Shown piece by piece: positions 47,987-55,065 of a stretch of DNA of 64,000 nucleotides (its first letter is position 1; each line of letters opens with the position of its first letter). This DNA comes from Pseudonocardia sp. DSM 110487 (GTDB lineage: Bacteria; Actinomycetota; Actinomycetes; Mycobacteriales; Pseudonocardiaceae). A model generated the notes under the pieces. It made no database searches, was not told the origin of the DNA, and was given only the letters and a program-made list of their open reading frames with translations. The stretch spans positions 3,286,001 through 3,350,000 of the forward strand of contig NZ_CP080521.1 in assembly GCF_019468565.1 (NCBI RefSeq). Direction: 5' to 3'. Both the position numbers and the translations under genes were made by a program.

Positions 47987-49687
47987 TCACCGCAGCTCGT
48001 AGCGCTTCAGTTTGCGGTACACCGTCGCCCGCGAGATCCCCAGCCGCTTCGCCACCGCGCTGCGGTCGCCTCCTGCCTCGCGCAGTGCGGCCATCAGCAC
48101 CCGGCGCTCCGCGCGCTGGACCTCGTCCAGGGGCGTCCGGTGGTGGCCGGGCAGGTCCGGGAGGTCGATGGTGGGGCCCGCCGCGCGGATCCGGGCACTC
48201 GCGAGCACCTGCAGCAGCTGCCGGACGTTGCCCGGCCAGTCGCCCGCCGCCAGCGCCGCCGCGGCCCTCGGGGTCAGGTGAACCGGCTCGTCGCCGAGGT
48301 CGGCGAGGAGGTCCGCGCACAACGCGGCGAGCTCGTCGCGGCGTTCCCGCAGCGGCGGGACGGTCAGTACCACCGGGAACCGCTCGCGGACGACGGCGAG
48401 GTCCGCGTCCTCTGCGGTCGTGGCGACGATCGGGCCGCGGGCGCCGTCGAGCAGGGTCGCGACGGGCGTTGCGAGCTCGGCCGGGAGCTCCGTGATGTGG
48501 CCGAGGAGCACCCCGGTGCCGGGCGTCCGCAGGGCCGCCGCGAACCCCTGCAACCAGTCGTCGGGCGCGCGGCGCGCCTCCAGCTCCACGACGCGGTCGG
48601 ACACCGCGTGCAGCGCCGTCCGCGCCTCGTGGCGCTTGCCGCACCCCCGCTCCCCGGCCAGCAGGACCGGGCGGCCCTCCCGGAGCGCGTGGGACAGGCA
48701 GGCGCGGACGTCGACCGCCCGGTCCTCGCCGGCGTTCCCGAGTGGTCTGCCCTGCGTCTCCACCGGCTCCAGCACGAGGACAGCGGCGAACTCGCCCCTC
48801 GGCTGCCGCACGGGCAGGATCTGGATGTTCGCCGTGACCCCGGAGGACAGGCGCCTGCGTACGGTGCGGGTTCGCTCACCCGCCTCATCGGCGAGCCTGC
48901 GCAGCAGCTCCTCGTCCGCCTCCCGCACGAGGGTGCGGGCCTGGGTGCTGACCACGGAGAGCCGCCTGCTCACCGCCACGACGAGGCCGCGATGGCGCCG
49001 CGCGGCGGCCGAGTAGGCGTCGAACACCTCGCGCTCACCGTCGGCCCTGCGCTCCAGCTGCGCCTCGATCGAGCGGCCGATCTCGACGACGAGGGGCAGC
49101 AGCGCGGCCGAGCCGTACTCGCGCAGGCAGTGGGCCCCGAACGTCCCCACGTGCCGCTTGGTGAACGGGTCCCGGATGATCACCCCGGTGGTCGTGAGGA
49201 TCTCCGTGTCGGCCCGGAAGTGTTCGGTGCCCGAGATGATGAACGGCTGCTGCGTCTCGTGGGCGCAGCCCATCCCGTTCGTCCCCATGACGTCCTCGGC
49301 GAAGGCCATCCCCGCGCGCAGGTTCTGCCGGTGCACCCGGTTCGCGGTCGGGAAGTCCCCGACGACCACCGTGAGCAGCCGGCAGGCCCGGTCGGCGAGG
49401 AACCCCCACGAGCCGAGATCGGCGATCTCGTCCCGGAGCCGGTCCATGATCGGCTGTGCGACGGCGGCCAGCCGGGTGCCCGGCTGGAACTCCTCGTCCA
49501 GGACGTACTCGCGCGCCCCGGGATCGACGCCCGCGAGCATCGAGCGCCGCCACGAGGCGACCACCTCGGGACGGACATCGGGGTAGTCGGCAGGGTCGAC
49601 GGAGAGCGGGTCGCGCGCCAGCACGTTGTGCTTGGCCTCCCGGACCCGGTCCCACTCGGCGGTGGTGCGCGGGACGCGGGGTGTCAT
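47987..49687 (-). CDS. GAF/Fis-type activator with degenerate AAA+ domain (AcoR-like)
   Basis: The 566-residue protein starts at ATG 49687. Residues about 75-230 form a GAF-like sensor (MDRLRDEIADLGSWGFLADR, FAEDVMGTNGMGCAHETQQP, IIRDPFTKRHVGTFGAHCLR). A central region resembles the sigma-54-activator ATPase but lacks key residues: Walker A is GERGCGKRH, Walker B acids are missing and no GAFTGA loop is seen. The end is a Fis HTH (ERRVLMAALREAGGDRSAVA, KRLGISRATVYRKLKRYEL). Actinobacteria lack sigma-54, so it must activate differently. It overlaps the LLM gene by 4 nt and likely controls the divergent oxygenase-type genes. Confidence 0.88.
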   Translation of the reverse strand: MTPRVPRTTAEWDRVREAKHNVLARDPLSVDPADYPDVRPEVVASWRRSMLAGVDPGAREYVLDEEFQPGTRLAAVAQPIMDRLRDEIADLGSWGFLADRACRLLTVVVGDFPTANRVHRQNLRAGMAFAEDVMGTNGMGCAHETQQPFIISGTEHFRADTEILTTTGVIIRDPFTKRHVGTFGAHCLREYGSAALLPLVVEIGRSIEAQLERRADGEREVFDAYSAAARRHRGLVVAVSRRLSVVSTQARTLVREADEELLRRLADEAGERTRTVRRRLSSGVTANIQILPVRQPRGEFAAVLVLEPVETQGRPLGNAGEDRAVDVRACLSHALREGRPVLLAGERGCGKRHEARTALHAVSDRVVELEARRAPDDWLQGFAAALRTPGTGVLLGHITELPAELATPVATLLDGARGPIVATTAEDADLAVVRERFPVVLTVPPLRERRDELAALCADLLADLGDEPVHLTPRAAAALAAGDWPGNVRQLLQVLASARIRAAGPTIDLPDLPGHHRTPLDEVQRAERRVLMAALREAGGDRSAVAKRLGISRATVYRKLKRYELR

Positions 49688-50751
49688 CCGAGGCTGCGTG
49701 CCTTCGGCAGCACCTCGCGGGCGAACAGCTCGAGGCTCTCGCGCACCTGGTCGTAGGGCATCCCGCCGAACGACGCGCTGAGGGAGAGCGCGAAGTCGCC
49801 GAGGACGTCCCTGATCGCCTCGATCTGGCCGAGGACCTGCTCCGGGTCGCCCCACAGCGCGGTGGCGGCGTAGTCGTCGGCGGCCTTCTCCAGGCCGATC
49901 TCGCGGAAGTGGGCGGCGTTCGCGGCGTACCGCTCGTGGCCCTTGAGGCCCGCGAAGTGTTCCCCGGCCATCTCGTAGTGCTCGACGTTCGACATGAAGA
50001 ACCGGTTGACGTAGCGCCAGTGCCGCTCGCGGGCCACCTCGATGTCCTCGTGGCAGTACATGTTGACGGCGAGGCTGATCGGCGGCGCCGTCTCGCCGTG
50101 CTCCGCCTCGTACAGCTCGCGGTACCGGGTGAAGCCGGGCATCAGGTCCTGCACCGGGCGGACGATGAACGACATCATCGCGGCCCGCAGCTTCGCCGCC
50201 ATGACGATCGAGTCCGGCGAGCCGGCCACCATGTAGCGGCGGGCGCGGAACGAGCCTGCGGGCCGCGGCCGCAACTCGGCTCGCGGCTGCGGGTAGTACG
50301 GGCCGTCGCCCTCGATGACGCCGGTCTCCACCGCCTCGAAGATCATCGGGGCGGCCTCGTCGAAGCGGTCCCTCGTCTGGTCGAGGGTGATGCGGAACGG
50401 CACGTACTCCTTGCGGGACAGGCCGCGCCCCAGCCCGAGCAGGAGCCGTCCGCCGGAGATGGCGTCGACCATCAGGGCCTTCTCGGCCACCCGGAGCGGG
50501 TCGTTCCACGGCACGATCACCGCGGCCGTGCCCAGCTTGATCGTCGAGGTTCGGCCTGCCAGGTGCGCGAGCACCAGCAGGTTGTCCGGGCAGAGCGAGT
50601 AGTCCTCGAAGTGGTGCTCCACCACCCACACCGTGTCGTAGCCGAGTGCCTCGGCCCGTACCGCGAGGTCGAGCTCCTCGAGGTACATCTGCGTGTCCTG
50701 GATATCCGGATCGAGCTTTCCGAAGCCGAGGTTGATGCCGACATTCACCAC
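49684..50751 (-). CDS. LLM-class (luciferase-like) flavin-dependent oxidoreductase
   Basis: The 355-residue TIM-barrel flavoprotein has the bacterial luciferase pattern: EALGYDTVWVVEHHFEDYSL, VLAHLAGRTSTIKLGTAAVI, VPWNDPLRVAEKALMVDAIS, GGRLLLGLGRGLSRKEYVPF and a SPDSIVMAAK segment. Enzymes of this type oxygenate ketones, alkanes or aromatics using FMNH2, or reduce F420. It precedes the Fis-type regulator (4-nt overlap) and is divergent from a SnoaL-type gene. A reductase partner is not adjacent. GTG 50751 follows GGAGGTGGACATCCA. Confidence 0.9.
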   Translation of the reverse strand: MVNVGINLGFGKLDPDIQDTQMYLEELDLAVRAEALGYDTVWVVEHHFEDYSLCPDNLLVLAHLAGRTSTIKLGTAAVIVPWNDPLRVAEKALMVDAISGGRLLLGLGRGLSRKEYVPFRITLDQTRDRFDEAAPMIFEAVETGVIEGDGPYYPQPRAELRPRPAGSFRARRYMVAGSPDSIVMAAKLRAAMMSFIVRPVQDLMPGFTRYRELYEAEHGETAPPISLAVNMYCHEDIEVARERHWRYVNRFFMSNVEHYEMAGEHFAGLKGHERYAANAAHFREIGLEKAADDYAATALWGDPEQVLGQIEAIRDVLGDFALSLSASFGGMPYDQVRESLELFAREVLPKARSLG

Positions 50752-50801
50752 TGGATGTCCACCTCCTGCCCGGGAACGGTAATGCTGCCCCGCGGGAGTG
50801 G

Positions 50802-50819
50802 CGTCTCAGAAATGAGACG
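50802..50819. promoter_or_regulatory. Operator candidate CGTCTCA-GAAA-TGAGACG
   Basis: Perfect 7-bp arms and a 4-nt spacer, between the divergent LLM (start 50751) and SnoaL (50931) genes. It is the most likely binding site of the Fis-type activator encoded in the same cluster. The assignment is inferred from position and symmetry. Confidence 0.65.
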
Positions 50820-50930
50820 ACGCGCAGTGCACGGCACCCGTCATCGTGGGAACACCTGCGCCACCGTCCTGGACAGGCTCGACGCCCCGTGGCCAGCCTG
50901 GCCCGGACGACTCCCACCACAAGGACGGCC

Positions 50931-51566
50931 ATGAACCGCTTCGAGAAGGCCCTGTACGAGACGATGACGCCGACCGCGGAGCTGCTCGAGAAGACAACAG
51001 AGCCGCTGCACCGGGCGATCCTGCTGAACTTCTGGCGCCACGTCCACCTCGAGGGATCGGGCCAGTTCGACAAGATCGTCGCCCCCGACATGATGGTGGA
51101 CCATCCCGTCTACCGGGTCACATGGGGCGCCCACCCCGCCGTGATCGAGGGCAAGGACGGCGTCGTCGCGTTCTACAACAGCGTCGGAAACTCGGTGCTG
51201 TGGAACTCCGACGACCGCCTCGCCGTGGCCGACTGGGGCGTGGCCGACGAGCTCACCTTCCACCAGCTCGCCAAGGGCTCGGACCTGCGCGCCGTCGGCT
51301 ACGACGACGTGCCGGACCCGGACCGGCTCTACCACGTGTCCAGTCGCCAGGCGTTCGTCTGGCCTTACGACGAGCGCGGCCGCCTCGCGGGCGAGCACCT
51401 GTACGAGGACCCGACCAGCGTGCGGATCGAGGAGGTCGACCCCGCCGAGGCGATCACCGCCGAGCGGGTCCGCGAGATCCACCTGGAGCTCCTCGCCAAG
51501 CTCGAATCCTCGCGTGGCGAGCGGTTCTGGGTGCTCGAGAACCAGCCCGTGTCTCGCGGATCTTGA
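50931..51566 (+). CDS. SnoaL-like (NTF2-fold) protein
   Basis: The 211-residue protein begins at ATG 50931 behind AAGGAC. The NTF2 pattern is visible in LHRAILLNFWRHVHLEGSGQ, FDKIVAPDMMVDHPVYRVTW and GKDGVVAFYNSVGNSVLWNS, with a C-terminal helical extension. It lies opposite the LLM oxidoreductase with a shared dyad, so the two proteins and the regulator probably serve one pathway, perhaps as isomerase/hydratase and monooxygenase. No catalytic residue can be assigned with confidence. Confidence 0.78.
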   Translation: MNRFEKALYETMTPTAELLEKTTEPLHRAILLNFWRHVHLEGSGQFDKIVAPDMMVDHPVYRVTWGAHPAVIEGKDGVVAFYNSVGNSVLWNSDDRLAVADWGVADELTFHQLAKGSDLRAVGYDDVPDPDRLYHVSSRQAFVWPYDERGRLAGEHLYEDPTSVRIEEVDPAEAITAERVREIHLELLAKLESSRGERFWVLENQPVSRGS

Positions 51567-51684
51567 TTGTGGTCGCCCGGCCGTGTCCGACAGGTGCCGA
51601 CCGAGCATTTGACCTCCGCCAGAGTCGAGGTTCTAGGGTCCTGCTCGACTGGCGGGAAGTCGTCCACGGTGCTCAGGAGCAGGA

Positions 51685-51957
51685 ATGATCGTCACCATCG
51701 CCAAGGTCGCTGACCCCGATCGGTTCCTGGAGGTCTTCGAGACCGTCGGAGCGGAGAAGCGGCGGGAGCACGGCTGCCGGGGCGCCCGGGTCTACTTCGA
51801 TCCCGAGGACGCGCACCGGGTGTGGTCCGTCTTCGACTGGGATGCGAAGGACTACCACGGGTTCCTCGCGGACCCCGAGATCCCGGCCATCGCACGAGAG
51901 CTCGGGATCCAGGCGCCGCCCGTGCACGCCGTCGCCGCGACCGAGCTCGACGCCTGA
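51685..51957 (+). CDS. Small ABM/dimeric alpha-beta barrel-like protein
   Basis: The 90-residue protein (MIVTIAKVADPDRFLEVFET, GAEKRREHGCRGARVYFDPE, VWSVFDWDAKDYHGFLADPE) resembles antibiotic-biosynthesis-monooxygenase-like or other dimeric ferredoxin-like barrels. Such proteins act as cofactor-free oxygenases or ligand binders. It lies 118 bp after the SnoaL gene and may or may not belong to that group. No catalytic residue can be singled out. Confidence 0.7.
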   Translation: MIVTIAKVADPDRFLEVFETVGAEKRREHGCRGARVYFDPEDAHRVWSVFDWDAKDYHGFLADPEIPAIARELGIQAPPVHAVAATELDA

Positions 51958-51967
51958 CCGCAGCGGG

Positions 51968-52186
51968 TCACGAGGTGCGGGTGCGGCCCTTCACGATCGC
52001 CGCGATCAGCTCGGGGCTGCACCCGACCGCCCCGGCCAGCGCGGTGTAGGACCACCGCGCCGGGTCCTCGGCCCGCAGCTGCCGGACGAGCCGGTCGCGC
52101 TGCGCCCGGTGCTGGGCGGCGAGCCGTTCCGCGTCGCCCGCGAGGCGGTGCGCCTCGCGGGCTTGCACGGCCCTGGGGTCGGACAT
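51968..52186 (-). CDS. Small HTH-containing protein
   Basis: The 72-residue protein has a long charged helix (AHRLAGDAERLAAQHRAQRD, RLVRQLRAEDPARW) followed by a short HTH (SYTALAGAVGCSPELIAAIV, KGRT). It looks like a small DNA-binding or adaptor protein common in Pseudonocardiales, with no known function. It begins 3 nt after the HNH gene stop and is on the same strand, so it appears to be the last gene of the rsr operon. Confidence 0.65.
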   Translation of the reverse strand: MSDPRAVQAREAHRLAGDAERLAAQHRAQRDRLVRQLRAEDPARWSYTALAGAVGCSPELIAAIVKGRTRTS

Positions 52187-52189
52187 CGA

Positions 52190-52786
52190 TCAGCCCACCT
52201 CATCGGAGGGCGTCTGGTGCGGGCAGTACCCGTAGTAGCCCAGGGCAGAGTTGCAGTTGTGACAGAGCAAGCGGTAGTCCGGATGCGGTTGTCCGTGGTC
52301 CAGGAGCTTGCGACACAGGCTCGCGGCCAGCTCACCCGCTTTTCGGGCCTGGTTGCCGCCGCCGTTCACGTGATCGATCGCGAGGAACTCCACCGTGGAC
52401 TCACCGCAGCAACCGCACGTCCCTCCGTAGAGCTCGATCACGGCACGACGGAGTTGCCGATTCCGCTCTCGCAGTTTCGGGAGATACGTCTCCCGATTCC
52501 GCGCGCGCCACCTCTTGGCGGCTGCCTTGTTCCGCTCGCGGTACTCCGGGTCCATGTGCCACCGGGCGCGCCGGGAGGCATTGTGCCGCTGGTCGTAGCG
52601 ACGGGAGCGTTCCCGAGCGGCCTCCGGGTTCGCTTCGGCCCACCGCTTTGACTTCGCGTAGTCCGCTGCGTTACGGCATGCCTGACACATTCGTCGCTTC
52701 TTGATCTTGCCTGCACCAGTGCGGGCTGGGAAGTCCTCGATCGACTTCTCCACCCCGCACGTCGAGCAAACCTCCGTCTCAGACAT
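52190..52786 (-). CDS. HNH endonuclease-like zinc-finger protein
   Basis: The 198-residue protein starts at ATG 52786. An N-terminal zinc knuckle (EVCSTCGVEKSIEDFPA, MCQACR) precedes a basic coiled region (AAKRWRARNRETYLPKLRER). The HNH core is ELYGGTCGCCGESTVEFLAI, DHVNGGGN and YRLLCHNCNSALG. The DHVNG His, CxxC pairs and final HNCNSALG match phage-type HNH/recombination endonucleases. GC is about 60 percent in the lines I counted, against about 75 percent in rsr, indicating transfer. It overlaps the rsr stop by 8 nt, so it is translationally coupled to a Ro60 homologue. Confidence 0.85.
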   Translation of the reverse strand: MSETEVCSTCGVEKSIEDFPARTGAGKIKKRRMCQACRNAADYAKSKRWAEANPEAARERSRRYDQRHNASRRARWHMDPEYRERNKAAAKRWRARNRETYLPKLRERNRQLRRAVIELYGGTCGCCGESTVEFLAIDHVNGGGNQARKAGELAASLCRKLLDHGQPHPDYRLLCHNCNSALGYYGYCPHQTPSDEVG

Positions 52787-54377
52787 CGCCGCGGGAGAAG
52801 TCCGCGATCAGGTTGGGGACGGCGGCATCAAACCCGGCGACGTCCAATGACCCAGGATCGTTCGGGTCACTGATACTCACATCTGACGCGGTCATGCCGA
52901 CCACGACGAGCCGGGCGTCGATCCCGCTGTGCTCCCGGTAGCGCCGCAGCGCCTGGTGCGGGTGGGTCGAGCCGGCCCACGTCTCGTTGTCGGTGTACAC
53001 CTGGAACGAGTCGTACGCCTTCCCCTGCTCCTGCGCCCACAGGATCGGCAACGCGCAGTCCGTGCCGCCGAACGGCAGGTTCGACACGGCGCGGATCGCG
53101 TCGTCGAGGCGTTGGCGCGGGCTGATCGGCAGCTCGGAGAGCACCGTCGGCCCGCCCCAGCCGCCACGGGATGCGCTGGTGAACCCGACGACGTCGACGT
53201 CCGGCTCGGTGGCCATCGTGACGAGCGCGAGCGCGGCCGACGCCTCCCGGCAGGAGATCGGCAGCCCCGAGGCTGGCGCGGTCATCGACCCGGACACGTC
53301 CAGGGCGATCAGGGTGCGCTTCCCGGCCGGCTCGACCGTGCCGAACGCGGCGTAGAACGCGGCGTCGAGCGCGTCGACGACCCGGCGGTCCGGGCGCCAC
53401 TCGCCGTCGCCACGCGCGCTGCGCCCGCTCGCGTACGTGCGCAGCGCCACGAGGACGTTCACCGGGTGCACGCGGGCCTTCCCCAGCCGGTCCGCGTCGG
53501 CGAGCTGCGCGACGACGGTGCGGCGGGTGTCGCCGTCGAGCACGCCGAGGCGGGTGAGCCGGGGCAGCTGCCGCATGAGCGCGGTCTGCGGCATGCCCTT
53601 CTCCACCAGCGCGCGCCACACCTCGGGCCGGCCGAGCGCGGTGTCCGGGAGCATCTCCCACGACAGCGGGTGCGCCCCGATCAGCTCGATCAGCTCGGGG
53701 ATGGACGCGGTCTGCGCCGCGACGAACGCGGACACGAGCGGCGGGACATCGGCGGCCGGCTCGTCGGCGACGATCCACCGGAACAGGTCGCGGCGGGCCG
53801 CATCGTCGGTATCCGGGTGGGCGAGGCGCAGCAGGTCGCGGTGCGACCAGCCCTCCCGCTGCCGGTACTTCACGGCCTGGTAGGCAACGTCGTCGACCGG
53901 ACGGTCGAGGTACCACCCGGCGACGGCCCTGCGCAGGCCGCGCCCCCACCCGCGGAACTGCTCGACGTAGCGGGCGAACAGGAACAGGTGGGTGCCGGTG
54001 CGGCACACGGCGGGCAGCGCGGCGAACGCGGCCTTGCGGCCCGCGTCGTCCGCGAGCGCCGAGGCGGCCGCGAGCGCGAAGATCGCGGGGTTCTGGCGCG
54101 GCGCCCGGCCCGCGGTGGAGACGGCGACGACCTGCGCGACCAGCCACTCGCCCCGCTCGCGTGCGGCACGCAGCACGACCTCGGCGTTGTCCTTCGTGAG
54201 CTCGCGCTCCGAGGTGTAGTAGGTGCCGCCGTCGGTGCCGAGCACCAGGAACCGGTGCACGCGCGCGTCGTCGCCGAGCGCGAACGCGTAGCCGCCCGCC
54301 GCGTTCGGCTTCTGCCGGGCGTCGGCGGGCTCGGTCTGCGGGGTCTGGCGGGTGGTGACGGCGGTGAGCGGGTCCAC
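52779..54377 (-). CDS. rsr: TROVE-domain Ro60 homologue (Rsr), Y-RNA-binding protein
   Basis: The 532-residue protein starts at GTG 54377, preceded by GAGGAGG. Residues about 25-340 form the TROVE HEAT-repeat ring (GGYAFALGDDARVHRFLVLG, TDGGTYYTSERELTKDNAEV, PAIFALAAASALADDAGRKA, YVEQFRGWGRGLRRAVAGWY, PLSWEMLPDTALGRPEVWRA). Residues 350-525 form a von Willebrand A domain with the MIDAS DxSxS (D360, S362, S364 in LDVSGSM) and the Thr of FGGTDCAL. Ro60 rings bind Y RNA and misfolded RNA and cooperate with nucleases in RNA quality control. A Y-RNA-like array lies directly upstream and an HNH gene directly downstream. Confidence 0.95.
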   Translation of the reverse strand: MDPLTAVTTRQTPQTEPADARQKPNAAGGYAFALGDDARVHRFLVLGTDGGTYYTSERELTKDNAEVVLRAARERGEWLVAQVVAVSTAGRAPRQNPAIFALAAASALADDAGRKAAFAALPAVCRTGTHLFLFARYVEQFRGWGRGLRRAVAGWYLDRPVDDVAYQAVKYRQREGWSHRDLLRLAHPDTDDAARRDLFRWIVADEPAADVPPLVSAFVAAQTASIPELIELIGAHPLSWEMLPDTALGRPEVWRALVEKGMPQTALMRQLPRLTRLGVLDGDTRRTVVAQLADADRLGKARVHPVNVLVALRTYASGRSARGDGEWRPDRRVVDALDAAFYAAFGTVEPAGKRTLIALDVSGSMTAPASGLPISCREASAALALVTMATEPDVDVVGFTSASRGGWGGPTVLSELPISPRQRLDDAIRAVSNLPFGGTDCALPILWAQEQGKAYDSFQVYTDNETWAGSTHPHQALRRYREHSGIDARLVVVGMTASDVSISDPNDPGSLDVAGFDAAVPNLIADFSRGDV

Positions 54378-54517
54378 AGGGGCCTCCTCGTGGGTAGGCC
54401 CTGCGGGCGTGTGGGTCGCGGCCGGGGGATCCGTTGAAAGCGGTAACCGACCGCATCCGGCCCGCAGGGCCGATCTGCAAGCAGGACGGGCGTGTGTGCG
54501 GTCGCCGGGGTGCCATT

Positions 54518-54569
54518 GCTCTGCCGATTGAGCTACACCGGCCGGGCCGGCGGCGGGACTCGAACCCGC
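54518..54569 (-). ncRNA. Permuted tRNA-like module B of the Y RNA array
   Basis: 5' to 3' on the minus strand: T-arm (54569-54553, stem GCGGG/CCCGC, 7-nt loop TTCGAGT), acceptor hairpin (54552-54536, 7 bp with one G-U, closed by a 3-nt loop), U-A linker equal to tRNA U8-A9, then D-arm (54533-54518, stem GCTC/GAGC, loop with GG). All tRNA distances are kept, but the order is permuted and there is no CCA end or anticodon arm. This is the reported shape of the YrlA tRNA-mimic domain. Confidence 0.85.
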
Positions 54570-54660
54570 AACCCATGGATCCGATAACCGACGACCTCCG
54601 GCCCGTCCTTCGATATCCAGTTGTGCGAGGACGGGCGTGTTGTGACCGCCGGGGTTGAGC

Positions 54661-54717
54661 GCTCTACCGGGTTGAGCTACTCCCCGGCCATGCCGGGGAG
54701 GCGGGATTCGAACCCGC
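54661..54717 (-). ncRNA. Permuted tRNA-like module A of the Y RNA array
   Basis: 5' to 3' on the minus strand: T-arm (54717-54701, stem GCGGG/CCCGC, loop TTCGAAT), acceptor hairpin (54700-54680, nine perfect pairs CTCCCCGGC/GCCGGGGAG closed by ATG), U-A linker (54679-54678), D-arm (54677-54661, stem GCTC/GAGC, loop AACCCGGTA). The acceptor directly follows the T-stem, as in tRNA. Module A is 131-148 bp from module B, so the unit period is about 145 bp. Confidence 0.87.
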
Positions 54718-54844
54718 AACCTCTCCCTACGGAAGGGGTAACCGACCGTCTCCGGCCCGTCCTCGCCGAGGACTGTAACGCGATACAGGGCGGGCACGCA
54801 GGGAATTACTGGACCGGACGCCACGCTGCCGTTCTGCCCTCTCC

Positions 54845-54868
54845 GGACAGGGTCCTTGGACCCTGTCC
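54845..54868. repeat. 11-bp-arm hairpin at the 5' side of the Y RNA array
   Basis: GGACAGGGTCC-TT-GGACCCTGTCC, a perfect dyad (effective stem 10 bp with a 4-nt loop). On the minus strand it is followed by GAGGGCAGAACGGCAGCG, which could be a worn D-arm. It might be the acceptor hairpin of a third, degenerate module, since no T-arm precedes it, or a separate leader element. Confidence 0.55.
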
Positions 54869-54870
54869 CG

Positions 54871-55065
54871 GCGCGCGTCCGATCCGTCACGCTTGTGCAC
54901 GCTGGAGGGACGGACAGCCTGCAGCCGCCGACGTGTCCAATGGGGGACACGGTCGGCAGGCGCGGCGGCGGCCCGGTGTCAGAACCGGGCACCTCCGGCG
55001 GGCCCGGGGGCCGCACGACCGTGCTGGGGAGCGACGGCTGAGCGGCCCCCGGACCATCGTCACGA
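54871..55065. other. Upstream region of the Y RNA/rsr locus, no gene
   Basis: No coding frame is supported. A dyad GTGTCC (54933-54938)/GGACAC (54945-54950) within a longer CCGAC...GTCGG context could be a terminator or operator. ACGGTCGG at 54949-54956 on the plus strand gives CCGACCGT in the minus transcript, complementary to the 3' strand of stem-loop 1, so the transcript might start here. The promoter could not be identified by eye. Confidence 0.4.

Larger units (their letters stand above)
54436..54800 (-). ncRNA. Tandem Y RNA (YrlA-like) array with tRNA-mimic modules
   Basis: On the minus strand, upstream of rsr, the order is stem-loop 1, tRNA-like module A, stem-loop 2, module B, stem-loop 3. 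All three stem-loops keep a 3' strand GGCCGGA-N-N-GTCGTCGG or close variants, followed by GTTAYC (plus-strand copies 54442-54468, 54583-54609, 54737-54763). Stem-loop 2 pairs 54588-54596 with 54644-54652 and 54601-54609 with 54628-54636. Stem-loop 3 pairs 54448-54455 with 54497-54504 and 54460-54464 with 54487-54491. Both leave an internal loop CGGA opposite ACAC-type bases. Bacterial Y RNAs join an Rsr-binding stem to a tRNA-like domain, so this is read as a multi-unit Y RNA. The 5' end is undefined. Confidence 0.8.

Noticed and set aside
47987..49687. Sigma-54 (-24/-12) promoter use by the Fis-type activator
   Set aside because: No GAFTGA loop and a broken Walker A. Actinobacteria are not known to have sigma-54, so classical enhancer-type activation is unlikely.
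54518..54717. Ordinary tRNA genes or pseudo-tRNAs
   Set aside because: The T- and D-arms are good, but their order is permuted, the acceptor ends in a 3-nt loop, and there is no anticodon arm or CCA end. The Y RNA explanation fits all parts.
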